64,000 nucleotides of DNA from Chthoniobacter flavus Ellin428. Its GTDB lineage: Bacteria > Verrucomicrobiota > Verrucomicrobiia > Chthoniobacterales > Chthoniobacteraceae. The DNA is taken from NCBI RefSeq assembly GCF_000173075.1, contig NZ_ABVL01000015.1, positions 1-64,000 on the forward strand, written 5' to 3'. Positions 18,497 through 26,023 of the stretch are shown piece by piece. Under the pieces are notes generated by a model. The model ran no database searches and was not told the origin of the DNA. It worked only from the letters and a program-made list of their open reading frames with translations. Each line of letters opens with the position of its first letter. The stretch's first letter is position 1. Made by a program: the position numbers and the translations under genes.

Positions 18497-19309
18497 TTAG
18501 ATCGGGAGCGTCAGCCAGTTGACTCGGCCATTTTCCAGACCAATTGTCCGGCCCGAGGGGATGTCGTGGATCAGTTCCCAAATTCTAAGAGGACGCGAGG
18601 AATTACCTCCGGCCACATGTCGGGGATCTCTTGAAAAGAATACCTCCAACTCCACCACCTCGTACTCAAATGGATAGGTGATCCGAACATCGCGTAACAT
18701 AAACCCGTTCGACTTCAGAAGCTCGTAAATGTCGTGAAACAGGGCCTGCCCCTTGTAAAGGCTCCGCAATTGCGTTTCCAATCGAATGCCCAGAACGTTT
18801 TGTAGTTCGGCCCCGAAACCTCGCAAAACGTTATACTCAAATCCCTGTGCGTCGATTTTCAAAAATGTCGGCACGGGAACTGTTCCGGTCGCGATGAGCG
18901 TATCAAAACGACGCATCGGCGCGGTGCCAGTACTGACAACCCGAAATATATCTCGATGCGGAAGACCGGCGAGGGCGTCCAAATCTGGTTCGAGAAATGA
19001 TGAGTTGGCCGCGAACGCGGTGACGTAAAAAGGCCTCATGGCGTCGACGTCGCCCACCCCAAAGGCAAGATACGTGTCATTGGGGCTTATCGCCTTCAGT
19101 CGCTCGCACTCTGCGGGATCGATCTCAAATCCGATAATCTTCATTCGCTGTTGATCTCGCAGCATTTTGAGCAGGGGACTGTCTACGCCCCAGAGGGCCC
19201 CGACGTCGGCGTAAATGAGCGGAGCAGTAAGTTGTTCAGAAAGAGCAAGCACGGCTTGAATACGCGCTTTGAGATGATTCCGTGAGGCAAGATCGAGAAC
19301 CGTTTCCAT
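18497..19309 (-). CDS. FkbM-family methyltransferase
   Basis: This 270-residue S-adenosylmethionine-dependent methyltransferase is probably an O-methyltransferase acting on a sugar or glycan. The nucleotide-binding start is IYADVGALWGVDSPL with IIGFEIDP as the acidic second strand; the FkbM hallmark LKIDAQGFEYNVLRGF follows in the middle. Length is normal for the family. It precedes the OGT-like gene on the same strand, and the tandem copies keep the same order. Methylation of a glycan added by the OGT neighbour is a plausible role but is inference. Confidence 0.85.
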   Translation of the reverse strand: METVLDLASRNHLKARIQAVLALSEQLTAPLIYADVGALWGVDSPLLKMLRDQQRMKIIGFEIDPAECERLKAISPNDTYLAFGVGDVDAMRPFYVTAFAANSSFLEPDLDALAGLPHRDIFRVVSTGTAPMRRFDTLIATGTVPVPTFLKIDAQGFEYNVLRGFGAELQNVLGIRLETQLRSLYKGQALFHDIYELLKSNGFMLRDVRITYPFEYEVVELEVFFSRDPRHVAGGNSSRPLRIWELIHDIPSGRTIGLENGRVNWLTLPI

Positions 19310-19611
19310 CTACTGTATCTCCGAACAAATGTATTGAGTAGTCAAGTCGTCGCCTCGAAGCCTGAATCCCCCTTTAGAACCGGTGGGAGGACTCGTTGAA
19401 ATTTCCCCAAAAGACCGTTCTTGGACGCCTGAAGGGACTGAGTTCTGGTTTGAACTCGCATGGAGACGAGGTTCGGGGGTGATTGAGCCAAAATAGAGGC
19501 ATACGCATTCGCGTCCGTAAAAGCAGATGAAGAGAGATGTGACGCCATCGAGTGCGTCTAGGACGCAACAGACAGGACTTTCTCGTTGTCGTCGGGACTC
19601 GCTAACCCAAT
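19310..19611. other. Spacer upstream of the FkbM gene
   Basis: No gene is visible. The stretch 19504-19611 is closely similar to 15574-15683 downstream of the intact OGT gene, confirming that OGT and FkbM genes were duplicated in tandem. Most of the rest of this spacer is missing from the other copy because of the deletion there. Confidence 0.6.
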
Positions 19612-19903
19612 TCAGGCTTTCTGGCTCTCACGCCACTGCCGCCACATCGAGCGGTCGCAGGCTTCGATCTGTCCGGCGAAATGGGGGGCCATCCATTAAG
19701 ACGGACTTTTCCATTCGTTGGCGTAGTGTGGCGCGGAGTTCCTTCAGACGTGGAATGTCGTTGGCGAGTTTGGTGGCAATTTCGACGTATTGATCCTCGG
19801 TGAACGCCACAAGCTCGGGTAGGCCGAGATTGTTCAGTTGGCTCAGGCCGGCACGGGAAACGGGACGTTCGCCGCAGAGGCTGACTACCGCACTCTCATC
19901 TAG
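19612..19903 (-). pseudogene. 3' fragment of a second OGT-like gene
   Basis: The fragment corresponds to about the last 95 residues of the OGT-like protein (AFTEDQYVEIATKLANDIPR is identical to the intact copy). It is cut at its 5' side by IS copy B. An extra G in a run at 19683-19688 shifts the frame after VLMDGP, and a further small deletion lies near the IS junction. It is the partner of the 5' fragment at 12380; about 590 residues between them are missing. Confidence 0.75.
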
Positions 19904-21241
19904 CAGGCTGCTGAAAAAAGAAGGAGTTCGTCAGAAAAAGTACAACCTTACCTGCGCGAGCGGGTTGGTCAGGGATGCGAGGACGTTCCACTGCCCAAAC
20001 CAGCCTGATTACTTTGCTCAACGTCGAGAGCCGGATTCCGGAGCGGCATCCGATTCGCGAGATCAAGCGTCTGATCGGGAAAGTCTTTCGGGAATTGGAT
20101 AGTTACTTTGATGATCTTTATGCCGAGGGCGGGCGGAGCTCGATTCCGCCGGAGCGCTTGTTGGGCGCCAAAGTATTGATGGCCCTCTATACGGTGCGCA
20201 GTGACCGGCAGTTTTGTGAGCGGCTGCGCTATGACCTGCTTTTCCAATGGTTTTTGGAGATCAATCCCGATGAAGAGGAAGCGATCTTCGATGCCAGTAG
20301 CTTTAGTAAGAACCAGGAGCGGCTGATCCGGCATGCCGCCGCGGAAATCTTCTTCGCCCGGGTGGTGGAGTTGGCGCGGGCAGGACGCTGGGCGAGCAAC
20401 GAGCACTTCAGCGTGGACGGAACCCTGATCGAAGCGTGGGCGAGCATGAAGAGCTTTCGCCCGAAGGACGAGCCGCCGCAGGGCCCCGGAGCAGGCAACC
20501 CGTGGCAGGACTTCCATGGGGAGAAACGCAGCAATGACACCCATCAGAGCACGACCGATCCGCAGGCGAAGTTACTGCGCAAGGGTGCGGGCAAAGAAGC
20601 CAAGCTCTGCTTTGCCGGTCACGCGGTCATGGAGAATCGCACTGGCTTGTGCGTGCACTTCGAGGTCACGCCTTCGGTGGGGGTGACCGAGAGCGGCCAA
20701 GCGCTGGCGCAAATCCGGGAATTGCCCGACCGGGAGTTTGCGCCCCGCACGGTGGGAGCGGACAAAGGTTACCACAGCAAGGACTTCGTCCAGGGTTGCC
20801 GCGAACTGGGGGTGGCCCCGCACGTCGCCGAAGTCAAAGACCGACGGGTTGAAGGCTTTGATGGGCGAACGAAAAAGAAGGGCTACCAAACCAGTCAGCG
20901 CATCCGCAAACGGATCGAAGAAATCTTCGGCTGGATGAAAACCACCGGCGGGTTCCGCAAGACGCGCTATCGCGGTGTGGAGCGGACCCACTTTTGCGGG
21001 CAAATGGTGGTAGCAACCTACAACTTACTGCGCCTGGCCAAACTCAACTTGGAAGCGATGATGGCGGCCCCACCACCCACGGAGGTGGGCGCGTGAGCGC
21101 CCGGGTGTGGCGGAGTGCGCCCGGAGTTGGCGCACGGGGCGAGAAAACGCGGTGCACGGCCACCGCAAAACGCAAAAACTAACCTCTTTTCGTGAATTTG
21201 AGTGGCCTCACCTCAAAATTCCCCGCTTTTTCAGCAGCCTG
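19904..21241 (+). mobile_element. IS5-family insertion sequence, copy B (1338 bp)
   Basis: It has the same inverted repeats (CAGGCTGCTGAAAAA) and length as copy A, opposite orientation. The borders do not match: CTAG on the left (19900-19903) and CTAA on the right (21242-21245). The mismatch fits recombination with copy A. Left flank is the 3' end of an OGT gene read on minus; right flank is the region after an FkbM gene read on plus. Confidence 0.9.
19975..21096 (+). CDS. IS5-family transposase (copy B)
   Basis: The 373-residue protein is identical to that of copy A (13123-14244), including the D148, D263 and Glu 315/316 region of the DDE core. No disruption is visible. Two identical inverted copies 5.6 kb apart provide the homology for inversion of the intervening DNA. 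Confidence 0.92.
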   Translation: MRGRSTAQTSLITLLNVESRIPERHPIREIKRLIGKVFRELDSYFDDLYAEGGRSSIPPERLLGAKVLMALYTVRSDRQFCERLRYDLLFQWFLEINPDEEEAIFDASSFSKNQERLIRHAAAEIFFARVVELARAGRWASNEHFSVDGTLIEAWASMKSFRPKDEPPQGPGAGNPWQDFHGEKRSNDTHQSTTDPQAKLLRKGAGKEAKLCFAGHAVMENRTGLCVHFEVTPSVGVTESGQALAQIRELPDREFAPRTVGADKGYHSKDFVQGCRELGVAPHVAEVKDRRVEGFDGRTKKKGYQTSQRIRKRIEEIFGWMKTTGGFRKTRYRGVERTHFCGQMVVATYNLLRLAKLNLEAMMAAPPPTEVGA

Positions 21242-21303
21242 CTAAAGCTTCCCACTCAGTTGCTTCGAACGAATTTGCGTCCGATCGCCCGCAAAACCTG
21301 TAT
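21242..21303 (+). repeat. Displaced copy of the sequence following an FkbM gene
   Basis: This stretch is the reverse complement of 18438-18500 with a few differences (for example TTGCTTCGAACGAATT is shared). In the intact copy it lies directly after the FkbM stop. Here it is on the other strand and separated from any FkbM gene by IS copy B. Confidence 0.7.
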
Positions 21304-21324
21304 TCATCAGGACCAGAGAGAAAA

Positions 21325-21406
21325 TGCCGGGGAAGGGACTCGAACCCTTAAGGATTGCTCCACCAGATCCTAAGTCTGGCGCGTCTGCCAATTTCGCCAC
21401 CCCGGC
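21325..21406 (-). tRNA. tRNA-Leu (anticodon TAG)
   Basis: On the minus strand the 82-nt sequence has a 7-bp acceptor stem (GCCGGGG with CCCCGGC), a D arm containing AAATTGGCAGACGC, an anticodon stem CCAGA/TCTGG with loop CTTAGGA (anticodon TAG), a long variable arm (GGAGCAATCCTTAA) and the T arm GGGTTCGAGTCCC. The long variable arm and anticodon identify leucine. The discriminator is A and no CCA is encoded. It lies 20 bp beyond the end of the duplicated FkbM/OGT array. Confidence 0.96.
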
Positions 21407-21546
21407 TTATCTGATTATGAAGGACTTGTGCAATTTCGAAGGGTCGAAATTGTCCGTGTGCCACTTTGACGTCCTGCCACGCCCCGACAGGCCGTGCACA
21501 GCTCCCTGGGAGCCGGCGCGCCGAGTCTGGATTTGGCAGGTCGTTC

Positions 21547-21732
21547 ATGAGTGTTCCATTCCTAGCCGTCCGCGACACCAACCGCAAGCGCATCCGTGGT
21601 CTTTGGCAGCGCGGTGATAAATTCCACCTGCCGGTCCGGCTCCCGGGGAAAGTCCACACCCGCAAATTTCCGCTGCAAGCCGTTTCTCTTTCCGAAGCCA
21701 AAGAAGCGATGGAGGGAAAAATATCCTGCTGA
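21547..21732 (+). pseudogene. N-terminal relic of a tyrosine-type integrase
   Basis: Its 61 residues (RDTNRKRIRGLWQRGDKFHL, then PVRLPGKVHTRKFPLQ and SLSEAKEAM) resemble the N-terminal arm-DNA-binding start of Verrucomicrobiota tyrosine recombinases, including the xRKIRGLWxRGDxFxL pattern. The reading stops after about 60 residues and no catalytic domain follows. It lies 140 bp from the tRNA-Leu gene, a common integration target. The identification is by pattern only. Confidence 0.5.
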
Positions 21733-21874
21733 ATATCCGCCTCCGGCTTGGCAAGAGCATCCAATATTGCCGCACGAACTCCTGAAACAGTATTTCCCGA
21801 CGCTCAAGAGCCGCTGGGTGCTGCCGAACCCAGCGGCTAAACCAGCCTAAGAAATCACCATTTAACGGCTCATC
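21733..21874 (+). other. Possible coding remnant before the DUF1501 gene
   Basis: A different frame reads PPPAWQEHPILPHELL and ends KPA at a TAA (21848-21850). It could be the 3' end of a lost gene that stood before the DUF1501 gene; I do not recognise it. Confidence 0.25.
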
Positions 21875-23281
21875 TTGGGCAACCCGTCGAGTCCGCAAGT
21901 CGTGGTGAATCCCCCCTCCTCTCAAGAACCGACCTTGACCCAGTGCTTCAGCCCTGCCGCGGGCGATGTGCTGCGCGTGGGGTCCACCCGCCGAGGTTTT
22001 CTCCAAACTGGGCTGGCGGGACTGGCGGGACTTTCCCTTCCCGCTCTCCTCAGGCAACACGCCATGGCTGCGGCAGGCGGAAAGGCGAAGAGTAAAACGA
22101 ATGTCATTCTTTTCTGGCTGTCCGGTGGACCGAGCCATCTGGATATGTGGGACCCCAAGCCGGACGCGCCGCGGGAAATCCGCGGACCCTTCGGCCACAT
22201 CCCCACGAAACTCCCCGGCATCCACGTTTGCGAGCATCTTCCTCTGACGGCGCGGCTCATGGACAAGCTAACGCTCATCCGCTCGGTGGATTGCAGCGCC
22301 AGCGATCACACCCCGATCACGATGCAGGCAGGTAATCCGCTGGCCCGGCGCACCAATGACGGTAAAGACGGCGCGGGTTATCCTTCCATGGGGTCGATCG
22401 CCGCAAAATTCCGCGGCTCGAATGCCCCCGGAATACCGGGCTTCATCGCCCTGGCGCCATCCTTGAAATCCGATGTGTGGGGCGCCGGCCACATGGGCAG
22501 TGCTTACGAGCCGGTGGATGGCAAGGATTTGGCAGGGCGGCTCGCGTTGGTCAATGGACTTACCGTCGAGCGGCTCGGCGACCGCCGCACGCTGGCCGAG
22601 CAAATGGACCAGTGGAAGCGTCAGCTCGGAGCCAACCCGGAAATCACCGCCACCGATCAATACACCCAGCAAGCCTACGATGTGCTCCTCACCGGCCGGG
22701 CCCAACGTGCCTTCAATCTCGATGAGGAGAAGCCGGCGCTGCGCGATGCGTACGGTCGCGACAGTCTCGGCGAGAAGGCTCTGCTCGCGCGGCGCCTCGT
22801 CGAGGCCGGCGTGACCTTCGTCACGGTCAGCGGGGCTTGGGGCTATTTCGATCATCACGGCGACAATGTCCAGTGGGGCGGTATCGAAAAGGGGCTCAAG
22901 CCTCTCCTCCCAGTGGTGGATCGTACTTTGCACGCCATCGTCACGGATTTGGAAGATCGCGGTTTGCTGGACAGCACGCTGGTCCTGATGATGGGCGAAT
23001 TCGGCCGCAGCCCGGTCATCAATGCACAGGCGGGCCGCGATCACTGGCAACGTGTCATGTCGATGGTCATGGCGGGCGGTGGCTTGCGTCACGGTCAGGT
23101 AATCGGCAGCACCGACCGCAAGGGTTACGACATCGAAAGCCGCCGGGTTGGTCCGTCCGACCTGGCCGCCACGGTCTTTCATCATCTTGGCATCGAGCAA
23201 AACTCCCAGTGGATCGACCCGCAGGGGCGCCCTCGGCCGATCGTTACCGAAGGCGGGCGGGTTATTGAGGAGTTGTTGTAA
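21875..23281 (+). CDS. DUF1501 protein with Tat-type signal (first copy)
   Basis: The 468-residue protein belongs to the DUF1501 family, a sulfatase/alkaline-phosphatase-fold group abundant in Planctomycetes and Verrucomicrobia and usually paired with DUF1549/DUF1553 proteins; its reaction is not established. The twin-arginine motif STRRGFLQTG (R39, R40) followed by a hydrophobic run predicts export by Tat. Family motifs present are LFWLSGGPSHLDMWDPKPD, LMMGEFGRSP and GRDHWQRV. No ATG precedes the Tat motif in frame, so the start is TTG at 21875 or a GTG near 21902. Here it is followed by a beta-helix gene rather than by a DUF1549/DUF1553 gene. Confidence 0.88.
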   Translation: MGNPSSPQVVVNPPSSQEPTLTQCFSPAAGDVLRVGSTRRGFLQTGLAGLAGLSLPALLRQHAMAAAGGKAKSKTNVILFWLSGGPSHLDMWDPKPDAPREIRGPFGHIPTKLPGIHVCEHLPLTARLMDKLTLIRSVDCSASDHTPITMQAGNPLARRTNDGKDGAGYPSMGSIAAKFRGSNAPGIPGFIALAPSLKSDVWGAGHMGSAYEPVDGKDLAGRLALVNGLTVERLGDRRTLAEQMDQWKRQLGANPEITATDQYTQQAYDVLLTGRAQRAFNLDEEKPALRDAYGRDSLGEKALLARRLVEAGVTFVTVSGAWGYFDHHGDNVQWGGIEKGLKPLLPVVDRTLHAIVTDLEDRGLLDSTLVLMMGEFGRSPVINAQAGRDHWQRVMSMVMAGGGLRHGQVIGSTDRKGYDIESRRVGPSDLAATVFHHLGIEQNSQWIDPQGRPRPIVTEGGRVIEELL

Positions 23282-23343
23282 CGATCTTCAGCATCGCTGG
23301 AGCGCACTCCACAGCTCTGCACCAGTCGCAGGATTTCATCACT

Positions 23344-24639
23344 ATGATTGCCCGCATATTGCTTCTGTTCCTCGCGATGGCCGCCATGGTTCTCGCCGCG
23401 GAGCAACCGCGCGCTACCCTCGGCGATTCTGTCGTGGAGCCGGATTGGACCCAGCGTCTCACCATCACCGTCGGGCCCGCGAATGCGGACCTGGTTGGCA
23501 CTACGGAAAAGCCGATCCAGGCCGCGGTCGATTACGTCGCGCGGCTCGGAGGTGGCACGGTGAAGATTCTTCCCGGCACCTACCGGCTGCGAAATGCCGT
23601 GTATCTGCAGTCCAAGGTCCGCCTGCTCGGCAGCGGCCCGGACACGGTGCTGATCAAGCAGCCCTCTTCCACCACGACGCTCGCGGCGGATAGCGATTGG
23701 TTCGATCAGGAAATCACCCTTACGGATGCAAGTGGTTTCGAAATCGGCGACGGCATTTGCCTGCGCACCAAAAACGGCGGCTCTGGCGATGCCGAAACGG
23801 TGAAGCGCACCCTCGTCGCGCGCATCGGCAACCGCTTCAAGCTCGACCAGGGGCTGCGCAAGAATTTCTGGCGCGCCGGCGAGTCGAAGGTTTCGACGCT
23901 CTTCCCCATTCTCTCCGGCGAAAATCTCGCCGATCTCGCGATCGAGAATCTCGTCCTCGACGGCGACCGCGCGCACAACGAAAACCTCGATGGCAACTAT
24001 GCGGGCTGCATCTTTCTGCAGGAGTGCAATCGCGTGACGATCCGTGGCGTGACCGCGCGCAATTACAACGGCGACGGAATCAGTTGGCAAATCTGCCACG
24101 ATGTCCTCGTCGAAAATTGTGTAAGCGAAGGCCACGCCGGACTCGGCCTGCACCCCGGCTCCGGCTCGCAACGTTCGGTCATCCGCGGCAATCGTATCGT
24201 CGGCAATCGCATCGGCATTTTCTTTTGCTGGGGCGTCCGCGACGGCCTCGCGGAAAAGAACCATGTCGAGGGCAACGAGACGGGCATCTCCATCGGCCAC
24301 CACGATACGGACAACATCATCCGCGGCAATGAAGTGATCGATAGCAAGAAAAGCGGTGTTCTCTTCCGGCCCGAGCGCGGCAAGGATTTCACCGGCAACC
24401 GCAATCGCATCGAAAACAACCGGCTGGTGGACAACGGCGCGGATAATGGCTTTGCCGTGGACATTCAGGGCGGGACGGAATCCATCGTGCTCGCCGGCAA
24501 CGAGATCATCGAGACACGCAAAGGGACGCGCACCGCGATCCGCCTGGGTCCGGATACGCGTGACATCACGATGGATGGCAATCGGATCGAAGGTTTCACG
24601 AAGAGCGTGGAAGGCGAAAAGCCCGCCGCAACGCACTAA
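23344..24639 (+). CDS. Secreted right-handed parallel beta-helix protein, pectate-lyase-like
   Basis: The 431-residue protein has a signal peptide (MIARILLLFLAMAAMVLAAE). The segment IQAAVDYVARLGGGTVKILP followed by GTYRLRNAVYL is the opening of pectate-lyase-3/polygalacturonase-type beta-helices. Many short coils with NGDGISWQ, VIRGNRIVGNRIGIFF and NRIENNRLVDNGADNG follow. It probably binds or cleaves an acidic polysaccharide outside the cytoplasm; the catalytic residues cannot be assigned by eye. It starts 62 bp after the DUF1501 gene on the same strand and ends 7 bp from a converging gene. Confidence 0.8.
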   Translation: MIARILLLFLAMAAMVLAAEQPRATLGDSVVEPDWTQRLTITVGPANADLVGTTEKPIQAAVDYVARLGGGTVKILPGTYRLRNAVYLQSKVRLLGSGPDTVLIKQPSSTTTLAADSDWFDQEITLTDASGFEIGDGICLRTKNGGSGDAETVKRTLVARIGNRFKLDQGLRKNFWRAGESKVSTLFPILSGENLADLAIENLVLDGDRAHNENLDGNYAGCIFLQECNRVTIRGVTARNYNGDGISWQICHDVLVENCVSEGHAGLGLHPGSGSQRSVIRGNRIVGNRIGIFFCWGVRDGLAEKNHVEGNETGISIGHHDTDNIIRGNEVIDSKKSGVLFRPERGKDFTGNRNRIENNRLVDNGADNGFAVDIQGGTESIVLAGNEIIETRKGTRTAIRLGPDTRDITMDGNRIEGFTKSVEGEKPAATH

Positions 24640-24646
24640 ATATGCT

Positions 24647-26018
24647 CTATTTTTCGGCAGCGACTGCCTGCTGAACGGGGACTGGCGTGAGGGACTTGAT
24701 CAGCTTGCCCGAGGTCGTGTCCCACACCTGCACGACACCGGTCTTGCTGCCGAGGATGAGGCGGCTGCCGTCGTGGTTAAGAGCGACGCTGAGCACCGGC
24801 GCCGGGACGTTGGGGATGGTGATTTTGCGTTGCCGGGTCTCGGTCAGGTAGATGCGGACTTCGGGCGCACGGGTGGCGACCGCCAGCAGCTTACGATCGC
24901 CGCTGGTCGCCAGGGCCATGACCACGTCGGGTTGCGCCTCGAAGGTGCGCACGTACTGGGCGCGGTTGCTCACGGGGCGGGCGCCGTTACCCGAGCCTGT
25001 CACTTCGACGCCCACGAGGGGCTGCTTAAAGTCGTAGCCGAAGGAGAACCCCCGCCTTTCCGCCGGAGATGGCGGTCAGCGGGTCGGCGGCGACGGCGTT
25101 GATCATCTCCGGGGATTGATCTACGGAGCGCAACAGGTTCAGGCCTTCCACGCTGCTGAGCTTCGTGGTCTTGTCGCGGCTGCCGGTGATGAGTTGCTTG
25201 CCATCAGCGGTGAAGGCCACCGCGGTCACCCAGTCGCTGTGCAACTCGATGTTTTTGACCGGCGCCTTCTCGTCGACCGGAATGAGGTAAACCGCCCCGG
25301 TGGGGCCGCCAACCGCAATCGTCTGGCCGTCGGGCGCGAAGTTGCCCTTGAAGAGCGTGTCGGTGCCCACGCGGCGAGCGGACTCCCGAGTCCCGTCGGC
25401 GGCGTGGAAGAAGATGATGCCGCCAAATTGCTGCGGCGAACCACCGGCCACAGCCAGCCGCTGGCCATCGGGACTCAGCTCGACGTGATTGATGAGGTCG
25501 AAGTCGGTCGGCAACCGGCGCGGCGTCACGTCGTCATCCACATTGAACGTCACCACTTCGCTGCGGCACGCGACCGCGGCGAACTTGCCGTCAGAGCGGA
25601 TGGTCACGCTCGAGATGGCCGGGGCATAGGCGTAAAACTGCGGGATGGTCACTGGCGGCACATCGGACTTCGGCGGGCCGTCGATTTTGCCACCTTGCGC
25701 GATCCAGTCTTGCAGGACCTTCACCTTGGCGCGCGAGAGCGGCGCATCATTCTGCGGCATCTCCGGCTCGTCGCCGGTGACCTGGTCGATGAGTTCGCTG
25801 TCGTCCGGCTTGCCAACGACGAAGAGCGGGCCGCTTTTGCCGCCCTTCAGCAAGGCGGCGACGTCATCGAGGCGCAGTCCGCCCTTCTTCTTTTGCTCGC
25901 TATGGCAGCCGATGCAGTGGCGCTTGAAAATCGGCCAGACCTCGCGCTGAAAACTCACGTCGGCGCCACTGGCGTGGACGGCCCAAAATAACCCGAGGAT
26001 GAGAGTGAGACGACGCAT
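24647..26018 (-). pseudogene. c-type cytochrome/WD40 protein with a single-base frameshift
   Basis: The ATG at 26018 opens a signal peptide (MRRLTLILGLFWAVHASG). A planctomycete-type cytochrome C domain follows with the haem motif CIGCH (C35, C38, H39) and GGLRLDD. WD40 repeats fill the rest (SPDGQRLAVAGG, TADGKQLITGSRDKTTKL). The frame ends early near 25026; the second part (24647-25015) continues the WD40 repeats in another frame. Removing one base from the C5 run at 25049-25053 joins them through GFSFGYDFKQPLVGVEVTG. The gene starts 5 bp after the DUF1549/DUF1553 gene. It is either a recent pseudogene or a sequencing error. Confidence 0.75.
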
Positions 26019-26023
26019 CACGA

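Noticed and set aside
19969-20544. Open frame antisense to the IS5-family transposase, identical in both copies
   Set aside because: It is identical only because the IS copies are identical; it has no domain resemblance.
23182-24636. 484-codon open frame on the minus strand
   Set aside because: It is antisense to the beta-helix gene, which has a signal peptide and family motifs; the antisense translation has neither.
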